NCBI RefSeq assembly: GCF_014287895.1
Contig: NZ_JACOPP010000026.1
Coordinates: forward strand, 1-33,762
Origin: Lawsonibacter hominis
GTDB lineage: Bacteria > Bacillota > Clostridia > Oscillospirales > Oscillospiraceae
Length of the DNA: 33,762 nt
Direction: 5' to 3'
The notes below the pieces were generated by a model. The model was not told where the DNA came from. It saw only the letters and a list, made by a program, of their open reading frames with translations, and ran no database searches. How positions within the stretch are numbered: the stretch's first letter is position 1; each line of letters starts with the position of its first letter. Below are positions 16,196 through 23,869 of the stretch, one piece after another. A program made the translations under genes and the position numbers.

Positions 16196-17406
16196 AAGCC
16201 CACCGCCTTTCTCCGCAGCACGGACAGCGGAGGGGCCTGGACGGGCAGCTTGAGGTGCAGGGCCATCTGCGGCTTGCGGGCCTGGTCGATGGGAAGACCG
16301 TCGCCGTCGGTAAGTTCCTGCGCCCGAAAGGCCACCGGAGCCACACCCGGGCCGACCAGCTCCAGCTCGTCTCCGGCGGAAAACTTATTGCGCAGGGAGC
16401 AAAGGGCGGTCCCGTCGGGGGTGCAGGAGGTCACCACGGCCATCACCTGCCAGTCCCGGACATACCGGGCGCTTTCCGTGTGCTGCCCCGGCGCGCCGAA
16501 ATAGAAGCCGGTGGAATAGGGCCGGTGGCTGACCTTTTCCACTTCGTCCCGCCAGACGCGCTCCAGGGGCTTGCCGGCTGCGGCGGCGTCGACGGCGTGG
16601 CGATAGGCCCCGGTCACAATGCCCGCGTAGTAGGCGCTTTTGGCCCGCCCCTCGATCTTCAGGGAGTTCAGACCAGCCCCGAGCAGTTCCGGAATGTGGT
16701 CGATCATGCACATATCACGGGAATTGAGAATATACGCGCCGCCCTCGTCCTCCCCGATGGGGAAATATTCGCCGGGGCGCTGCTCCTCCACCAGGGCGTA
16801 ATGGTAGCGGCAGGGCTGGGCGCACGCGCCGCGGTTGGCGTCCCGGCCCGTCATATAATTGGAGAGCAGGCACCGCCCCGAGTAGCTCACGCACATGGCC
16901 CCGTGGATGAAAGCCTCCAGCTCCAATGCGTTTGGGGCTTTGGCGCGGATAAGCGCGATCTCGTCCAGGGAGAGCTCACGGGCCAGGATCACCCGGCCTG
17001 CGCCAAGCTCATGCCAAGCCCGGGCGGCCTCGTAGTTGGACACGCTGGCCTGGGTGGAGATGTGGGCCTTCACGGCAGGGGCATAGCGCTTCAGCAGGGA
17101 GAGCACCCCCACGTCGGCCAGGATGACGGCGTCCACCCCCAGGTCCTGGAGGTATTCCATCCATTCCGGCAGACGGCGGATCTCGTCGTTGCGGGGCATG
17201 GTGTTGCACGTCACATGGACGGCCACGCCCCGCCGGTGGCAGAGCGACACCGCCTGGCGCAGCTCGTCCGGGGTGAAGTTTCCGGCAAAGGAGCGCATGC
17301 CGAAGTCCAGTCCGGCCAGATAGACCGCGTCGGCCCCGTAGGCCAGGGACATGCGCAGCCGCTCCATATCCCCCGCGGGGGAGAGGAGTTCCACGCGCTT
17401 ATCCAT
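16192..17406 (-). CDS. Peptidase U32 family protein (TrhP-like)
   Basis: A 404-residue cytoplasmic protein. It opens with ELLSPAGDMERLRMSLAYGADAVYLAG, continues with STQASVSNYEAA, and has the U32 signature AFIHGAMCVSYSGRCLLSNY followed by RDANRGACAQPCRY with four conserved cysteines. Related proteins (TrhP in bacteria, RlhA) act in hydroxylation of tRNA or rRNA uridine or cytidine rather than proteolysis; the length and the C-terminal beta domain fit TrhP. The ATG at 17406 has AGGAG about ten bases upstream and overlaps the mltG stop by eight bases. mltG next to U32 genes is also the arrangement in Bacillus subtilis, where an O-methyltransferase gene lies between them; it is missing here. Confidence 0.9.
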   Translation of the reverse strand: MDKRVELLSPAGDMERLRMSLAYGADAVYLAGLDFGMRSFAGNFTPDELRQAVSLCHRRGVAVHVTCNTMPRNDEIRRLPEWMEYLQDLGVDAVILADVGVLSLLKRYAPAVKAHISTQASVSNYEAARAWHELGAGRVILARELSLDEIALIRAKAPNALELEAFIHGAMCVSYSGRCLLSNYMTGRDANRGACAQPCRYHYALVEEQRPGEYFPIGEDEGGAYILNSRDMCMIDHIPELLGAGLNSLKIEGRAKSAYYAGIVTGAYRHAVDAAAAGKPLERVWRDEVEKVSHRPYSTGFYFGAPGQHTESARYVRDWQVMAVVTSCTPDGTALCSLRNKFSAGDELELVGPGVAPVAFRAQELTDGDGLPIDQARKPQMALHLKLPVQAPPLSVLRRKAVGL

Positions 17407-18622
17407 TGCGGTACCGCTCCTGGGTCGCAATGAAGCTGAGCTGTTCCTGGTGGGTCTTGAAGAAGTGGTGGACCCCGTCATCGCCCAGAGCGTAGTAGTA
17501 ATAGCTGGTGGACTCGGGATTGACCGCGGCGCGCAGAGCGTCCGCACCGGGGTTGGCGATGGCCGTGGGGGGCAATCCGGCGTGCCGGTAGGTGTTGTAC
17601 GGGGTGTCGGCGCTGGTGTCCACCACGGTGCCGCCGGTGGCGTATAGGATGGTGGCGTCGATGTTCAGCAGGCCGTTGGTGGCGCTGGTATTGGTCAGGC
17701 GGTTATAGATGACGGAGGAGATCCTGCGCTGATCCGAGCCGTCGGTCTCCTTCTCGATCATCGAGGCGATGATGACGGCGTCGTTGATGCTCATGCCCTG
17801 GTCGGTCATGGCCTGACGCATCTCCTCGGTAAAGATCTGGTCAAAGCGCAGGATCATCTTGTTGAGCACGCTGACCGGGTCCTCGCCCATATAGAACTCG
17901 TAAGTGTCGGGGAACAGATACCCCTCCAGGCGCTTGGCGTCTCCCAGGGGGAGCACGCCCTTGAGGAAGGAGAACTTGAAATCATAGTTGGCGGCGGTCT
18001 CTTCCAGCTTGTCCGCGGTGGAGACCCCTTTGGCCTCCAGCAGCGCGAAGATCTGCGCCTGCGTCATGCCCTCCGGGATGGTGACGGTGGCCACCATCCG
18101 GCTGCCCGAGCTGCTGCCCATGCTGGTGATCAGCGCGCGGTAGTCCATATCGGTGCTCAGCTCATAGGTCCCGGAAGAGAGCTTGTATTTGGCGTGGGTC
18201 AGGGAGGCAAAGGTCTTGAAGACGAACTTGTATTCGATCAGACCATTCTCCGAAAGCAGATCGGCCACGTAGTCCATGTCGGCCACCGAGATCGTTTCGG
18301 TGACGGTCTCGCTCGTGCCGTCGGCGGCGGTCCGCTCCACCTTCCGCTCCTCCTGGGTAAAGATCTCCTCCGGCAGGGTGATCACGGCGGTATGCTCCTG
18401 CTTGTTCAGAGCCAGCAGGTCGCAGGCCCAGGTCCAGCCCAGGCCGGCCAGCAGGGCGGAAATGCCCAGCACAAAGGCGACATAGATCAGTGCGCCCAGC
18501 GCGCCCATGCGGCGGCGTCTGCGGCGGCGCTTGACGGGGCGCTGGCCGGACGCCTCACCGCGGCTTTGCGCATGAGCAGGCGCCGCGCGGCGGGGCTGGT
18601 AGCGATTTTCTTCCTGTGACAT
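17399..18622 (-). CDS. mltG: Endolytic murein transglycosylase MltG
   Basis: A 407-residue membrane protein that cleaves nascent glycan strands and is thought to end peptidoglycan synthesis. It has a basic cytoplasmic N-terminus (residues 1-38, with a run KRRRRRRR), one TM helix about 42-66, a LysM-like region, then the YceG domain with GYLFPDTYEF, the catalytic Glu in SMIEKETD, ISSVIYNRL, LNIDATILYA and DTPYNTYRHAGLPPTAIANPG. These are all conserved in the family. The ATG at 18622 has AGGAG about ten bases upstream. It heads the mltG, U32, acyltransferase unit. The signature is complete, so it is likely active. Confidence 0.95.
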   Translation of the reverse strand: MSQEENRYQPRRAAPAHAQSRGEASGQRPVKRRRRRRRMGALGALIYVAFVLGISALLAGLGWTWACDLLALNKQEHTAVITLPEEIFTQEERKVERTAADGTSETVTETISVADMDYVADLLSENGLIEYKFVFKTFASLTHAKYKLSSGTYELSTDMDYRALITSMGSSSGSRMVATVTIPEGMTQAQIFALLEAKGVSTADKLEETAANYDFKFSFLKGVLPLGDAKRLEGYLFPDTYEFYMGEDPVSVLNKMILRFDQIFTEEMRQAMTDQGMSINDAVIIASMIEKETDGSDQRRISSVIYNRLTNTSATNGLLNIDATILYATGGTVVDTSADTPYNTYRHAGLPPTAIANPGADALRAAVNPESTSYYYYALGDDGVHHFFKTHQEQLSFIATQERYRNG

Positions 18623-18710
18623 TTGCTTACACTCCTAACTGAAACTGCACGGGGCAGGGGAAATCAGACGCCCATTCCCGCAAATGGAAAAAAGAATCCT
18701 GTCCGCTGGA

Positions 18711-18737
18711 ACCACCCAAACCCGGTCCACATAGTAT
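18711..18737 (+). promoter_or_regulatory. Sigma-K/sigma-E-like sporulation promoter
   Basis: CATAGTAT (18730-18737) fits the CATANNNT -10 of mother-cell sigma factors. AC at 18711-18712 (in GGAACCACC) is 17 bases before it, the sigma-K -35 pattern. The expected start is about 25 bases before the ATG of the cysteine-rich gene. The motif is short, so chance cannot be excluded. Confidence 0.45.
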
Positions 18738-18770
18738 GAGCCAGATGAAGCAAGTGAGGTGAAACAAAGC

Positions 18771-18935
18771 ATGTGCTGTGGTAACAATGGCTGGGGCGGC
18801 GGCGGCTGTCTGTGGATCATCCTGATCATCATCATCATCTGCTGCTGCTGCGGCGGCGGAAGCTGGGGCGGCTGCGGGTGCGGCTGCAACAACAACTGCG
18901 GCTGCGGGTGCAACGACGGCTGCGGCTGCTGCTGA
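18771..18935 (+). CDS. 54-residue cysteine/glycine-rich protein with a membrane-type core
   Basis: Starts MCCGNNGWGGGG, then a hydrophobic stretch CLWIILIIIII, four consecutive cysteines (24-27), and a tail of GCGCGCN-type repeats. Sixteen of 54 residues are cysteine. The ATG has GAGGTG about nine bases upstream, and the frame is bounded by a TGA six bases before the convergent cyclo-ligase stop. Short Gly/Cys-rich proteins with one hydrophobic core (YjcZ-like and similar) are common in spore formers, and a mother-cell promoter pattern lies upstream, so a spore-coat or spore-membrane role is a reasonable guess. The repeat composition alone could arise from low-complexity GC-rich DNA, but the ribosome-binding site and hydrophobic core argue for a real gene. 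No homologue is recognised with certainty. Confidence 0.65.
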   Translation: MCCGNNGWGGGGCLWIILIIIIICCCCGGGSWGGCGCGCNNNCGCGCNDGCGCC

Positions 18936-18941
18936 GGCAGA

Positions 18942-19571
18942 CTACCTAAGTGACCGTGCGGAGGCGGGGCCGGCAGGCCCCGCTTTCGCCGCGTCCGGGG
19001 CGGACGGGCCGTAGAGGCCGTCCTCGGTTACCACCAGGTGGACAAGCGCGTCGTGCGCTTGGCGGGGCAGCGCGTCAAAGAGCAGGGCCCCGCGGCACAG
19101 AGCGACCCGTATCCCGCCGAAGCCGGGCAGCCAGCGGTCATAATAACCGCCGCCCTGGCCGAGGCGCCCCCCGGAGCGGTCAAACGCCAGACCGGGGATG
19201 AGGGCCAGCGTTATCCTTCCCGCATCGACCGCCGGACAGTCCTCTCCCGGCTCCAGCATTCCAAAGGCGTGGGGAATCAAAACGGTATCCGCCCGGATCA
19301 GGCGGGCCTCCAGGCGCCGCTCCGGCAGGCACCGGGGCAGGGCGAGACGCTTTCCCAGCTCCAGCAGCGGCGGGATCAGCCGGGCGGTGTCCGGCTCGGC
19401 GCCCATACCGTGGTAGAGCAGCAGCGTATCCGCCGCCGCCACCTGGGGCAGGGAGAGAAACCGGGACAGAAGCGCGTCGTCGCTGGCGCGCCGCGCCTCC
19501 GGGGAGAGCGCCCTCCCATATGCGCGGACCTGACGCCGCAGGGCGGCTTTGTCAGCGGTAATGGACTTCAT
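18942..19571 (-). CDS. 5-formyltetrahydrofolate cyclo-ligase
   Basis: A 209-residue cytoplasmic enzyme that uses ATP to convert 5-formyl-THF to 5,10-methenyl-THF. It opens with ADKAALRRQVRAYGRALSPE, typical of the family, has LLLYHGMGAEPDT and the ATP-binding motif GGRLGQGGGYYDRWL near the C-terminus, preceded by LIPGLAFDRSG. The last 20 residues are Ala/Pro-rich and not conserved. The ATG at 19571 overlaps the DJ-1 gene by 20 bases and has no strong ribosome-binding site, so coupled translation is likely. It is the last gene of the operon that starts at 21504. Confidence 0.92.
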   Translation of the reverse strand: MKSITADKAALRRQVRAYGRALSPEARRASDDALLSRFLSLPQVAAADTLLLYHGMGAEPDTARLIPPLLELGKRLALPRCLPERRLEARLIRADTVLIPHAFGMLEPGEDCPAVDAGRITLALIPGLAFDRSGGRLGQGGGYYDRWLPGFGGIRVALCRGALLFDALPRQAHDALVHLVVTEDGLYGPSAPDAAKAGPAGPASARSLR

Positions 19572-20094
19572 GGCGTACCCGGCGGGCGGCCTCGGCTCCC
19601 CTGAGCGCCTCCACCAGCGCCAGGCCAAAATCAAAGGCGGAACCGGCGGCCTCGCCGGTGATGATGCGTCCGTCCGCCACGACCCGGGCGCCCTTCTGTA
19701 CCACGGCGGAGCCCATCTCCTCCTCCATGCCGGGGTAGCACACCGCCCGGCGGCGGTCCAGAATGCCCAGATGGGCCAGAATGGTGGGCGCGGCACAGAT
19801 GGCCGCCAGCCAACAGCCGTGATCCCGGCAGCGCTGGATCAGGGCAAGAGCGAACAGATTCATCTGGATGGACTCCACGCCGCCCATACCGCCGGGAAGC
19901 ACCAGCATCTCCACCCCGTCGGGGTCCAGCTCCTCCAGGGAACGGTCGGCGCAGACCGTGATGCCGTGACCGCCGGTGACCCGAAGGCCGTCCAGACCGA
20001 CCAGCGTTACGTCCACGCCGGCCCGGCGCAGCAGATCGGCGGGCACCAGCGCCTCGGCCTCCTCAAAGCCGTCGCCCAATAAAATCGTTACCAT
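19552..20094 (-). CDS. DJ-1/PfpI family protein (ThiJ/YajL-like)
   Basis: A 180-residue cytoplasmic protein with the DJ-1 fold: ILLGDGFEEAEAL at the start, VLPGGMGGV, and the nucleophile elbow AAICAAPTILA with Cys 100, then ITGEAAGSAFDFGLALVE near the end. Family members act as chaperones, glyoxalases or protein deglycases, and the exact activity is debated. The ATG at 20094 has GAGGTG six bases upstream; a GTG three codons earlier is inside that site. It lies 10 bases after thymidylate kinase and overlaps the cyclo-ligase gene, which places it in the same operon. Confidence 0.92.
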   Translation of the reverse strand: MVTILLGDGFEEAEALVPADLLRRAGVDVTLVGLDGLRVTGGHGITVCADRSLEELDPDGVEMLVLPGGMGGVESIQMNLFALALIQRCRDHGCWLAAICAAPTILAHLGILDRRRAVCYPGMEEEMGSAVVQKGARVVADGRIITGEAAGSAFDFGLALVEALRGAEAARRVRHEVHYR

Positions 20095-20104
20095 AGCTCT
20101 CACC

Positions 20105-20776
20105 TCACGGAAGAATCGGCTGGATCAGCGCTAAAATATCCCGGTGGATCTCCTCCGCCGGACGCAGAGCGCCGGCGGCATCCACACAGGCGACCGTCCG
20201 CCAGCCCAGACACTCCGCCGCCCGCAGGGCGGTTTTGCGGCACAGTGCGAGATAACCGGCGTCCACCTCGTGGATGTCGCCCTGGGTGTGGGTGGCCTGC
20301 TCCCGGGCCCGTAGCAGCGCGATGGAGCGCTCGGTCGGCATGTCCAGATAGACCACCAGATCAGGCCGGGGAAGTCCCAGCTTGGCATGCTCGAAGTCGT
20401 AAAGCCACTGGAAAAAGCCCTCCCACTCCGGTTCGGGCAGCTTGCAGGCCTGATGGACTGCGTTGGAGGTGGTATACCGGTCGGAGAGCACCAGCCCGCC
20501 GCCGGTATAATACTCGCCCCACACCTTTTTCCAGGAAGCATAGCGGTCCACCGCATAAAAGGCGGAGGCCGCGTAGGGATTCACATCCGAGGGGCGGCGG
20601 CCGAATTCGCCTCCCAGATACATGCGGATCAGCGCGGAGGAGGGCTGCTGGTATTGGGGAAAAATCAGCCGCTGGAAGGGGCGCTGCGCCTGCTCCAGGG
20701 TCCTGCACAGCAGGGAAAACTGGGTGGACTTTCCGGAGCCGTCGGTGCCCTCCAGGACAATCAGCGTTCCGCTCAC
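20105..20776 (-). CDS. tmk: Thymidylate kinase
   Basis: A 223-residue cytoplasmic kinase that makes dTDP from dTMP. The P-loop GTDGSGKST (10-18) follows LIVLE, and the DRY motif is in LVLSDRYTTSNAVHQ, where family members usually have SDRY..S..AYQG. PDLVVYLDMP with later Arg residues fits the lid region. The DRY context and some spacing differ from the commonest TMPKs, so a related deoxynucleoside monophosphate kinase is possible. The GTG start at 20776 overlaps the glycosyltransferase stop (GTGA) and has GGAGG about nine bases upstream. The reading frame extends upstream without a stop but has no start signal there. Confidence 0.88.
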   Translation of the reverse strand: MSGTLIVLEGTDGSGKSTQFSLLCRTLEQAQRPFQRLIFPQYQQPSSALIRMYLGGEFGRRPSDVNPYAASAFYAVDRYASWKKVWGEYYTGGGLVLSDRYTTSNAVHQACKLPEPEWEGFFQWLYDFEHAKLGLPRPDLVVYLDMPTERSIALLRAREQATHTQGDIHEVDAGYLALCRKTALRAAECLGWRTVACVDAAGALRPAEEIHRDILALIQPILP

Positions 20777-21504
20777 CGGCCGCCGCCTCCTTTCCTCCGC
20801 GCGCCCAGCGCGTAAAGAAGCACCAGGGGCAGCTTTGCCATGCGGCCGAAGCGCCGCGGCTCTTTGATCAGGCGGTGGAGCCACTCCAGGCCCAGTTTTT
20901 GATAGGCCTCGGGGGCCCGTTCCACCACTCCGGCGAACACGTCCAGGGCGCCGCCCAGGCCGACCATCAGGCTGCACCCGGTCTCAGGGCCGTTTTTTGC
21001 CATCCAAAGCTCCTGCTTAGGCGCGCCGAGGCAGACGAAGCATACGTCGGCGGCGCAGGCACGGATGTCCTCCACCACGGGAGCGTCCTGGGTAAAGTAG
21101 CCGTCGCGGGTGCCGCAAACGATCAGTCCCGGGTAGGCGTCCTTCAAATGGGCGGCGGCCAGCTCGGCCACGCCGGGCTTTGCGCCCAGAAGGAACAGGC
21201 GCTTGCCCTGCGCAGCCATCCAGCGCAGCAGGCGCTGGGCAAAATCGATCCCGGTCACCTTGCCCTTCAGCGGGCGGCCCAGGATCTTGGCCGAATAGAT
21301 CACGCCGATGCCGTCGGCCAGCACCAGATCGGCATCCAGCAGCGTCTGGCGGAACGCCGCGTTCGTTCGGGCCTCCAGCAGGAATTCCGGGTTCGGGGTC
21401 ACAGCGTAATGAAAGCCGCCGCGCTCCACCAGCGCGGCCCCGGCGCGGGCCGCCTCGTCCAGCGTCAGGTCGTCAAACCCGACGCCCAATATGTCAGTGC
21501 GCAA
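20773..21504 (-). CDS. WecG/TagA/CpsF family glycosyltransferase
   Basis: A 243-residue enzyme of the GT26 family, which adds N-acetylmannosaminuronate or N-acetylmannosamine to undecaprenyl-linked GlcNAc in teichoic-acid or capsule linkage-unit synthesis. Motifs: TDILGVGFDDLTLDEA at the start, TPNPEFLLEA, LADGIGVIYSAKILG, LFLLGAKPGVAE, CFVCLGAPKQELWMAKN and VGLGGALDVFAG. The preferred start is TTG at 21504, nine bases after GGGGAGG; an ATG six codons earlier (21522) places that site inside the gene. The C-terminal amphipathic segment (PRRFGRMAKLP) suggests membrane contact. First gene of the four-gene unit. Confidence 0.92.
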   Translation of the reverse strand: MRTDILGVGFDDLTLDEAARAGAALVERGGFHYAVTPNPEFLLEARTNAAFRQTLLDADLVLADGIGVIYSAKILGRPLKGKVTGIDFAQRLLRWMAAQGKRLFLLGAKPGVAELAAAHLKDAYPGLIVCGTRDGYFTQDAPVVEDIRACAADVCFVCLGAPKQELWMAKNGPETGCSLMVGLGGALDVFAGVVERAPEAYQKLGLEWLHRLIKEPRRFGRMAKLPLVLLYALGARRKGGGGR

Positions 21505-21561
21505 GGAAATATGCCTCCCCATCAGCAGATCATTCCAGTATGGAACCTATAATTTCATGCC

Positions 21562-21590
21562 ATTTTATCATAGATAGCAGGAAAAGTCCA
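21562..21590 (-). promoter_or_regulatory. Promoter of the WecG-tmk-DJ-1-cyclo-ligase operon
   Basis: Minus strand: TAAAAT (21567-21562) with TGGACT (21590-21585) 17 bases upstream, four of six matches to TTGACA. Downstream is a small inverted repeat TTCCA-GTA-TGGAA (21533-21545), which could be an operator. Expected start is about 21555. Confidence 0.55.
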
Positions 21591-21656
21591 TGAGGAAACC
21601 CCGCGAAGGGACGAGGGGAAACATGAAGATTCTATAAAGTTTACGGGATTTTACCG

Positions 21657-21685
21657 TTGACATTTTGGGAACAGGTCATTATAAT
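21657..21685 (+). promoter_or_regulatory. Consensus sigma-A promoter of the ABC transporter operon
   Basis: TTGACA (21657-21662), exactly 17 bases, TATAAT (21680-21685): a perfect consensus promoter. The leader to the ATG at 21785 is about 93 bases and contains a hairpin CTTTAGC/GCTAAAG (21729-21735 with 21746-21752). No T-box or known riboswitch signature was found in it. Confidence 0.9.
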
Positions 21686-21784
21686 AAACGCAATACAAGC
21701 CGTGAGGCACTTTTTTTGCAGCTTGTTACTTTAGCAGCAAAAAGCGCTAAAGCATACACTGTGCACAAAATGGAGGAAAATGAA

Positions 21785-22819
21785 ATGAAAAACTTGTCTA
21801 AGTTGACCGCTCTCGCTCTGAGCGGTGTCCTGGCCCTGAGTCTGGCCGCCTGCGGCGGCAGCGGAACCGCGTCCACACCCGCGCCGGAGACCTCCGCACC
21901 GGGGACGCCGGCCCCCGAGACCGCGTCTCCCGCTGGAGAGACCGCCTATACCGTAGGCATCTGCCAACTGGCTCCTCATGTGGCGCTGGACGCCGCTACC
22001 GAGGGCTTTATGGACGCCATCAACGAGGCGCTGCCCGGTCAGGTGAAGTTTGACCTGCAGAACGCCGCCGGTGACAGCCCCACCTGCGCCACCATCGTCA
22101 ACGGCTTTGTCTCCGCCGACGTGGATCTGATTATGGCAAACGCCACCCCTGCGCTTCAGGCGGCGGCATCCGCTACCGGAGACATCCCCGTGCTGGGTAC
22201 CTCGGTCACGGAGTACGGCGTGGCCCTGGGCATCGACGGCTTTACCGGCACCGTGGGCACCAACGTCTCCGGCACCTCCGATCTGGCTCCCCTGGATCAG
22301 CAGGCCGCTATGATCCAGGAGTGGTATCCGGACGCCCAGACCGTAGGCCTGCTTTACTGCTCCGCCGAGCCCAACAGCCAGTATCAGGTGGACGAGGTCC
22401 AGAAGGCTCTGGAGAGCTTTGGCTACACCTGCACCCAGTATCCCTTCTCCGACACCAACGACATGGCTTCCGTCACCCAGAACGCCGCCGATAACAGCGA
22501 CGTGCTTTATGTCCCCACCGATAACACCGTGGCCAACAACACCGGCATCGTGGACAATATCTGCCACGGTAAGGTACCGGTCTTCGCGGGCGAGGAGGGC
22601 ATCTGCGCCGGCTGCGGTGTGGCGACCCTGTCCATCAGCTACTATGACCTGGGCGTCGCAACCGGAAAGATGGCCGTCAAGATCCTCACGGGCGAGGCCG
22701 ACGTGTCCGAAATGCCCATTGAGTATGCGCCCAACTTTACCAAGAAGTACAACGAGACCACCTGCGCCGATCTGGGAATTACACCTCCCGACGGCTACCA
22801 GGCGATCAGCGCCGGATAA
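21785..22819 (+). CDS. ABC transporter substrate-binding lipoprotein, TrpX-like
   Basis: A 344-residue lipoprotein with lipobox LAAC, lipid-bearing Cys 23, then a Pro/Thr/Ala/Glu linker (about 27-55). The mature part follows the PF04392 periplasmic-binding pattern: YTVGICQLAPHVALDAATEGFMDAI, ATPALQAAASATGDIPVLGTSVT, and VPTDNTVANNT near the C-terminal lobe. The family includes the tryptophan/tyrosine-type transporters of Gram-positives, but the ligand cannot be read directly. The ATG at 21785 has GGAGG eight bases upstream. It is under a perfect promoter and is followed by a strong terminator, so it should be made in excess of the permease and ATPase. Confidence 0.9.
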   Translation: MKNLSKLTALALSGVLALSLAACGGSGTASTPAPETSAPGTPAPETASPAGETAYTVGICQLAPHVALDAATEGFMDAINEALPGQVKFDLQNAAGDSPTCATIVNGFVSADVDLIMANATPALQAAASATGDIPVLGTSVTEYGVALGIDGFTGTVGTNVSGTSDLAPLDQQAAMIQEWYPDAQTVGLLYCSAEPNSQYQVDEVQKALESFGYTCTQYPFSDTNDMASVTQNAADNSDVLYVPTDNTVANNTGIVDNICHGKVPVFAGEEGICAGCGVATLSISYYDLGVATGKMAVKILTGEADVSEMPIEYAPNFTKKYNETTCADLGITPPDGYQAISAG

Positions 22820-22835
22820 TTCCAGAAAAGCCATC

Positions 22836-22875
22836 AAAACAGCGGAAAAGGGGGTTCCCTTTTCCGCTGTTTTTT
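22836..22875 (+). terminator. Intrinsic terminator between binding protein and permease
   Basis: A perfect 17-bp stem (22836-22852 with 22857-22873), four-base loop, with the last arm merging into a run of six T (22870-22875). It lies 16 bases after the lipoprotein stop and inside the operon. Confidence 0.9.
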
Positions 22876-22883
22876 GCTATACT
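22875..22883 (+). promoter_or_regulatory. Extended -10 promoter for the permease
   Basis: TGC-TATACT at 22875-22883, an extended -10 right after the terminator's T-run; the -35 region is poor (TTCCCT at 22855-22860). This could give independent low-level expression of the permease and ATPase. Confidence 0.5.
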
Positions 22884-22918
22884 ATTGAAGTCTATCGACA
22901 TTTTTGGGAGGAACACAT

Positions 22919-23869
22919 ATGCTGGGTTTTATCAACGCGCTGCCGGGGGCCGTATCCCAAGGCCTGATTTGGGGTATCATGGCGATCGGAGTTTATATCA
23001 CCTATAAGATTTTGGATATCGCGGACCTGACGGTGGACGGCTCCTTCTGTACCGGCGGAGCTGCTTTTGTGGTGCTGTTTACGGGAGGCGTCCCTCTGTG
23101 GCTGGCGCTGCTGGCGGCCGTGCTGGCGGGTATGCTGGCGGGATTGGCTACCGGCCTGCTGCATACCTTCTGCGGCATCCCCGCCATCCTGGCGGGCATC
23201 CTGACCCAGCTGGGCCTTTGGTCGGTAAATATGGCCATCATGGGGATGAAGGCTACCGTGGCCATCAATGTTACTACGCCTGAGATGCTGGACAAGCTTC
23301 TGGTCTCGCTGCGCTTCGTTCAGGACGTGGCCAAGGGCGCCCGTCCCTTCTGGCGGCACCCGATTTTCGTGGTGGGTCTATTCACCGTGGCCATCATCGT
23401 CCTGCTCTATTGGTTCTTCGGCCGGGAGGTTGGAGCCGCCCTGCGCTCCACCGGCTCCAACCAGAACATGGCCCGCGCCCAGGGGATCAACACCAACTTC
23501 TGCAAGGTGCTTGGCCTGATGCTCTCCAACGGTCTGGTTGCGCTGTCCGGCGCGCTGCTGGTGCAGTACAACAGCGCTGCCGAGATCAATATGGGGCGCG
23601 GCGCCATCGTCATCGGTCTGGCCGCCGTCATCATCGGCGAGGTGGTCTTCGGCAAGCTTTTCCGCAATTTCGCGCTGAAGCTGGCGGCGGTCTCCATCGG
23701 CGCCATCATCTACTATATTGTCATCCAGGCGGTGCTGGCCATGGGCCTGAACCCCAATTACCTGAAGCTGCTCTCCGCTGCGGTGGTGGCGGTGTTCCTG
23801 TCCATCCCCTACTGGAAGGGCAAGTATTTCCACAAATCCGTACGGAAGGAGGGCGTGCATAATGCTTGA
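22919..23869 (+). CDS. ABC transporter permease, TrpY-like
   Basis: A 316-residue membrane protein with eight to ten hydrophobic segments of the BPD_transp_2 (branched-chain/sugar-type) permease fold. It starts MLGFINALPGAVSQGLIWGI, has YITYKILDIADLTVDGSF typical of this subgroup, GREVGAALRSTGSNQNMARAQGIN as the cytoplasmic coupling loop, and the hydrophobic C-terminal half with GAIVIGLAAVIIGEVVFGK. The ATG has GGGAGGA seven bases upstream. Its stop overlaps the ATPase start by eight bases. Together with its neighbours it forms a complete three-part importer; the substrate, probably an amino acid, is not proven. Confidence 0.9.
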   Translation: MLGFINALPGAVSQGLIWGIMAIGVYITYKILDIADLTVDGSFCTGGAAFVVLFTGGVPLWLALLAAVLAGMLAGLATGLLHTFCGIPAILAGILTQLGLWSVNMAIMGMKATVAINVTTPEMLDKLLVSLRFVQDVAKGARPFWRHPIFVVGLFTVAIIVLLYWFFGREVGAALRSTGSNQNMARAQGINTNFCKVLGLMLSNGLVALSGALLVQYNSAAEINMGRGAIVIGLAAVIIGEVVFGKLFRNFALKLAAVSIGAIIYYIVIQAVLAMGLNPNYLKLLSAAVVAVFLSIPYWKGKYFHKSVRKEGVHNA

